Below, piece by piece: positions 60,195 through 64,000 of a stretch of 64,000 nt of DNA. The notes beneath the pieces are model-generated. The model had not been told where the DNA came from and searched no databases. It worked only from the letters and a program-made list of their open reading frames with translations. Each line of letters opens with the position of its first letter. Within the stretch, counting starts at the first letter, position 1. Source of the stretch: Floccularia luteovirens (lineage: Eukaryota; Basidiomycota; Agaricomycetes; Agaricales; Squamanitaceae); the NCBI GenBank assembly GCA_009739215.1, contig VSJF01000009.1:248001-312000 (forward strand), read 5' to 3'. The translations under genes were made by a program, and so were the position numbers.

Positions 60195-61376
60195 TCACAC
60201 AGCCGGCCCAGGAATTGGGTATGTCTTATAAAAAGATTAACATCCTCTTCATGGTGTAAATAATATCTATTACTCACTTCAGTATCTACGAATATTTGGG
60301 ATGTTATCAGTAAGTATGAAAAATGATAATAGAAGCACTTACTCTGGTAGGCATCAAAAACGATTCCAGGAGTACTTGCAGTGTATGCGCCAGGGAATGA
60401 TACGAAAGAAGTTGGGAGCGCTGTACCAGAACCCGTAACCTGTATCTGAATGCAGCTAGGATATACTTGAGCACCTGGGTATGTGTATGCTGATCGAAAA
60501 AAGAGTGTTAATATAGCACTAAAAATCATTGTTCTGATATACATACCTGCGTGTAGTGCAATTCTGGGTGCAGATTCTATATCAGTAGAGCGACATAGAA
60601 TAACTATGGTATCGTGCTTACATCTCATGACGAATGATATATTGCCCAGCTTTCAGTTTTGGTGGAATTTTGAACGTGTATATACTCTTCGATGCAGTGA
60701 GCAAATCAGTAGCAGCCCATTTACCATCTGATGTCTTTCCGGTTTCGGCTACTTTGAACCATACAGCACTGTTTGAAATATACGAGTGAGTACGGATATA
60801 GGATGATTAGTATAGAGCTGACGAAGTTCCTGGACTCCATTTTGTGATATCACTTGGAGCACGAGCCATGTAGGTAATCATGGGGCCCTAATAACCGAAC
60901 TACATTAATTTGAGTTGAGACTGGGGTTAAGAGTTCCGAACCATGTGGCTATCTGGCCAGGTAGTCCAGTTCAAGGCTATACTTGATCCCGCGGCGAATG
61001 TACCAAATATGGGAGCCGGGGCTGAACCAGGAGCTCCACCTTCTGACCAACCGTTACATTGTACACTGAACAATGTTGTTCATTAAATTTTAAATCTCCT
61101 TAGTGATAGGTTGTTCTTCACTAACTCAATCAACGACAAATCAGTTATAGGACCTAGAACTTAATTCAGTATTAACACCAGAAAACAAGAAGCAAATTGA
61201 CCATTCCCCGGAATTTTACGAACTATGCGCTGAGGGGGAGGATTGTAATACGGATCGGTGTAAGGCAGGTAGCCTGTGTATTTCACGGAACCGGAAGAGA
61301 TTTCTTGGACATATCCATGCCCAAGGACCGAGGTCAGAATTGCGAAGAGGGGTACAAAACTAGCTAGTTTGAACAT
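60195..61376 (-). CDS. AA9 lytic polysaccharide monooxygenase without CBM1
   Basis: It starts at 61376 with MFKLASFVPLFAILTSVL, a signal peptide; cleavage before HGYVQEI exposes the first copper-binding His. Joining exons gives NGPITDLSLI, VQCNGWSEGGAPGS, a PDSHMGPMITYMA segment with the second His, GKWAATDLLTASKSIYTFKI and QYIIRHE. AQVYPSCIQIQVTGSG carries the axial Tyr and Gln. The last small exons end YPIPGPAV and stop at 60195-60197. It has no linker or carbohydrate-binding module. It is presumably secreted and oxidises cellulose or another polysaccharide; different specificity from the CBM1 copy is plausible. No break was found in the exons read. Confidence 0.85.
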
Positions 61377-62261
61377 TGTGAGTCCTAACAATCACAGTTA
61401 GTTGAGTGAAAAGGATGGCTGTGATATAAGTCTTTTCAAACAAGCCAACGGAAATTTTGACTTCTCAGCGGGCCGCAGGCGCGGCTTTCTCAATGCGAAA
61501 GAGCGGGGTGACCAAGCTTTGTGGGTGTAATGACCACTACGCTGAGTAGCTTTATGGGGTTTTAAGAATTTTGTTTTTTGTTGTGGTTGCAGTAAATGAT
61601 ACGCGGAATACACGTTAAGGCGAAATAGAGCCGCACTCTATATGTCATTTGTTTGAGATTTTAGCTCTAGTGGTCTATTCACTGGCGATTGGACATAAAG
61701 AACCCCCGCAATTGCGGAAAGCTTGTCCATACGGCTAATTTTTCGGAAGAAACGGAGACACGGATCTTGATTTTGATAGAAAGGGAAGCGATAGGCGCTT
61801 ATTTGGTAGGAAATATGTGACCATTCCAATAGGGAGCATTTCGGATATACATCTGGTGAATTCGTTGTAAATGATATGATAGATGCTGTTATCACCAAGT
61901 AATGAATTGTTGTTGGTCGTGTGAATTGATACCAAGAGAACTCGGATAAAATATCGCTGTAATAGTGGATGTTGTCAACAAGCCTATAAAGAATCGATGG
62001 GGATAAGACGCGAAGGAGATGCACTAGATGAACCAAGTTAATTTGCAGAGAGACGTAACATATTTTTATTTGCCTTGGAAGTTCTTCGCAAACAATGACA
62101 AAGTAGAAATTACTTTCTCCAGGCTTGCCTACTCAAATTAAGAAAGATTGTTGACTTATCGACCTCTGCTCTATTCAACGACATATCTTTAAGAGTAGTG
62201 AATTAGGAATACAAATGTCACTGTACATGTAGGAGGAGTAAGACCAAAATCATCCGAAGAA
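61377..62261. other. Intergenic
   Basis: Upstream region of the AA9 gene. A minus-strand frame of 132 codons (61638-62036) has no recognisable domain and is not called as a gene. Confidence 0.4.
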
Positions 62262-63506
62262 TCAATCTTCTTCTGAGCTGGACATTTCGCCAGGTGGAAG
62301 TCGTTCATTCGTATCATTTCTATCGTAGATGATGAAATGATCATCTCTCTTGCGAACATCAAAGTTAGACCCGTCGAACCAGCACCGAGTAGCCATAACA
62401 TAGATAGAATGTCGATCATTGCTGCCCAGGGGAGTGTTTTCACGGAAGACAAAGTCACGCCATACATAGACAAACCGAGTGAAAAATCCAGCAGCAATGG
62501 AAAAGCCCAAGAAAGGATAGTAGCAAACAACAGTCCCGAGTAGCAGTAAAAAGATCATACAATGTTGCATTCCGCAATCTGCCCAATAGGCAAAGCGATG
62601 AATCCCGTGACGAGCAGGTAGGTATCCCATTTGGAACGTGATGACTCCCAGGAAGTCGGGGAATAACAACATAGAACCTCCAACAGCAGAACACCAAGGT
62701 AGGAATAAAACAATTCGCACCATAAGTGAGGCAAGAGATAGAAACGAAAGGTCGAGGTTCCAAGTTACAGTTGTGTCACCTTCCATTGTCAAGACGGCTG
62801 AATCAAAAATGAGTTTAGTACACGATATGGATTAGGATTAGACAGTCCAGGGTTAAGCGAAATACAACAATGTGCGATATGAAGTTAACTCACAATCAAC
62901 CGGGAGATATACATCCTCGATTTTCTTGTCAATTGAGATTGGTTTGTTTGGGAGAGTATAGAAACTCTGAAATAACCAAATTTGTAGTAGTATCGGGTCA
63001 TTATCCCTGGGCGACTTTGCATATAATTATGAACTCACATTCATCCTCTGTCTCCCAGCTAATCCTCCTTCAGATTCGGATGAAATGAAACATTTCTCAT
63101 CCTAACAAGAGCGCATATATAATCAAAAGTTGAGGATATGGGTCTTATCTCACTTTAAGATCACAAAGGTCATTCCCTTGTAGTTCATCCGGACTTTGCG
63201 CGACTTCTGCGCAATAAGGGGGAGAAACCCTCGGCCAAATAGAACTTGAAACGCTATGTCGAATACCAAAATAGCCGACCGCATTATCGTTCTTTTTCGC
63301 TGTGTGCAGTTTTGTATATATGTTCTGTATGGGCTGGAGGTTTTCATCCACGGGTGTAGTCAAGCTGGACGTAAAAGGTGAATCGTCCGTCTCTGCGGAC
63401 GTGTTTCGGTAAAGTTCACGGTCAAAATCCTAATATAATCAGTAAAGAGAAATACAGCTGGCTGATTATCCCTTACTGTTTTGTTGCTCGGAGGATATGT
63501 GGCCAT
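62262..63506 (-). CDS. Unrecognised 325-residue membrane protein
   Basis: Five exons join in frame: 63506-63477, 63429-63154, 63101-63039, 62966-62894 and 62797-62262, all with GT-AG introns. The first coding exon is only 30 bp (MATYPPSNKT). Residues 11-145 are hydrophilic. Hydrophobic stretches follow at about residues 165-185 (LASLMVRIVLFLPWC), 190-205 (SMLLFPDFLGVITF) and 225-260 (IFLLLLGTVVCYYPFLGFSI). Between them is HGIHRFAYWADCGMQH. The acidic tail ends EMSSSEED. I recognise no family or catalytic motif; a tail-facing cytosol and a small set of transmembrane helices are inferred. The perfectly preserved frame across five exons argues for a real, selected gene. It lies divergent from nothing obvious and about 0.9 kb from an AA9 gene. 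Confidence 0.65.
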
Positions 63507-64000
63507 TCTATATACTTTTTGCTTGTGGAATATGGGAATCAAAGTTTCGCGCGACCGTGGTGGACTTGTACAACCATTACATAATTAGCATAGTGGTTCT
63601 GACGTTCAACCTTAAAAATCGTTGTCGCTTAGTTCATATCTCAAGACAAACAGTTGAAAGAAGACTATGCGTCGAGGCCGCCCCCCAGAGTGCTGAGGCA
63701 GTCGCTTGGGACTTTGGTAGGGTCTGCCACACTGCTTGCGAGTAAGCGTACTTACTAAAATAATAATTCATTGCTGAAGATGGTTGGTCACCAATAAGTG
63801 GAACTACCTCGGATTGCGGATTCCGCTCCTATGCACAGTCAACGGTGTTCCTAGTCCATTACAACTTGGACTTACTCTAGGCCCGAAACTGAACCACATC
63901 ATCTCATGGTGTCACCACTTGTCATAATTGGTTTGCGATTGTGGTCCTGCTTTTACGGTCTTCTCAATAGTACGTCCCCGCAAGAGTATGGTCATGTCGA
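63507..64000. other. Window edge, nothing recognised
   Basis: Upstream sequence of the membrane protein gene; no gene or repeat could be supported. Confidence 0.4.

Noticed and set aside
61638..62036. 132-codon minus-strand frame
   Set aside because: No recognisable domain or splice partners; probably a chance frame upstream of the AA9 gene.

Overview
This window is nuclear DNA of a filamentous basidiomycete, most likely a wood- or litter-decaying Agaricomycete. Genes carry many short (about 45-65 nt) GT-AG introns. The families seen are typical of mushrooms: paired DUF6535 membrane proteins, a DUF6534-type membrane protein, AA9 lytic polysaccharide monooxygenases (one with a CBM1 cellulose-binding tail), a Ppo-type fatty-acid dioxygenase/P450 fusion, and small TKL-like kinases with an HGDIR catalytic loop. 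No bacterial-style operons, CRISPR arrays, rRNA or convincing tRNA genes were seen.

Layout. 1-5.9 kb is transposon debris: a near-1-kb imperfect palindrome, a truncated Ty1/copia element with one LTR, and a Ty3/gypsy LTR plus leader with an internal 173-bp duplication. 5.9-12.9 kb holds a small cluster of TKL-like kinases: one complete 293-residue gene whose DFG aspartate is a glycine, one frameshifted copy and one relic on the opposite strand. 12.9-15.2 kb is a complete OXR1/TLDc gene in four exons. 15.6-16.3 kb is a broken Baeyer-Villiger-type monooxygenase, followed by a 638-bp TIR element with TA target duplication. 17.3-22.1 kb is the Ppo gene. 23.6-27.3 kb is a tandem pair of thioesterase-like genes, the first decayed and the second apparently intact (369 aa, six exons, one probable GC-AG intron). 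27.7-32.1 kb is a tandem pair of intact flavin monooxygenases (568 and 564 aa) with identical intron positions. 32.83-39.86 kb is a structurally complete LINE (EEP endonuclease, RT, RNase H, 30-T tract, target-site duplication), coding-dead through three nonsense codons. 40.1-44.8 kb is a tandem pair of DUF6535 genes. 46-53.5 kb is a graveyard of kinase and WD40 fragments. 53.9-63.5 kb contains two AA9 genes, a DUF6534-type gene and an unrecognised 325-residue membrane protein gene.

How genes may work together. The AA9 enzymes are secreted copper enzymes that attack cellulose, fitting a plant-decay lifestyle. The Ppo enzyme, the thioesterase-like protein and the two monooxygenases could all act on fatty or lipophilic substrates and lie within 15 kb of each other. 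That they form one pathway is only an inference. The kinases, DUF6535 pair, monooxygenases and thioesterases all show local duplication with decay of some copies. I did not find an unmistakable new system; the best candidates for a second look are the pseudokinase family, the monooxygenase/thioesterase/Ppo neighbourhood and the unassigned membrane protein at 62.3-63.5 kb.
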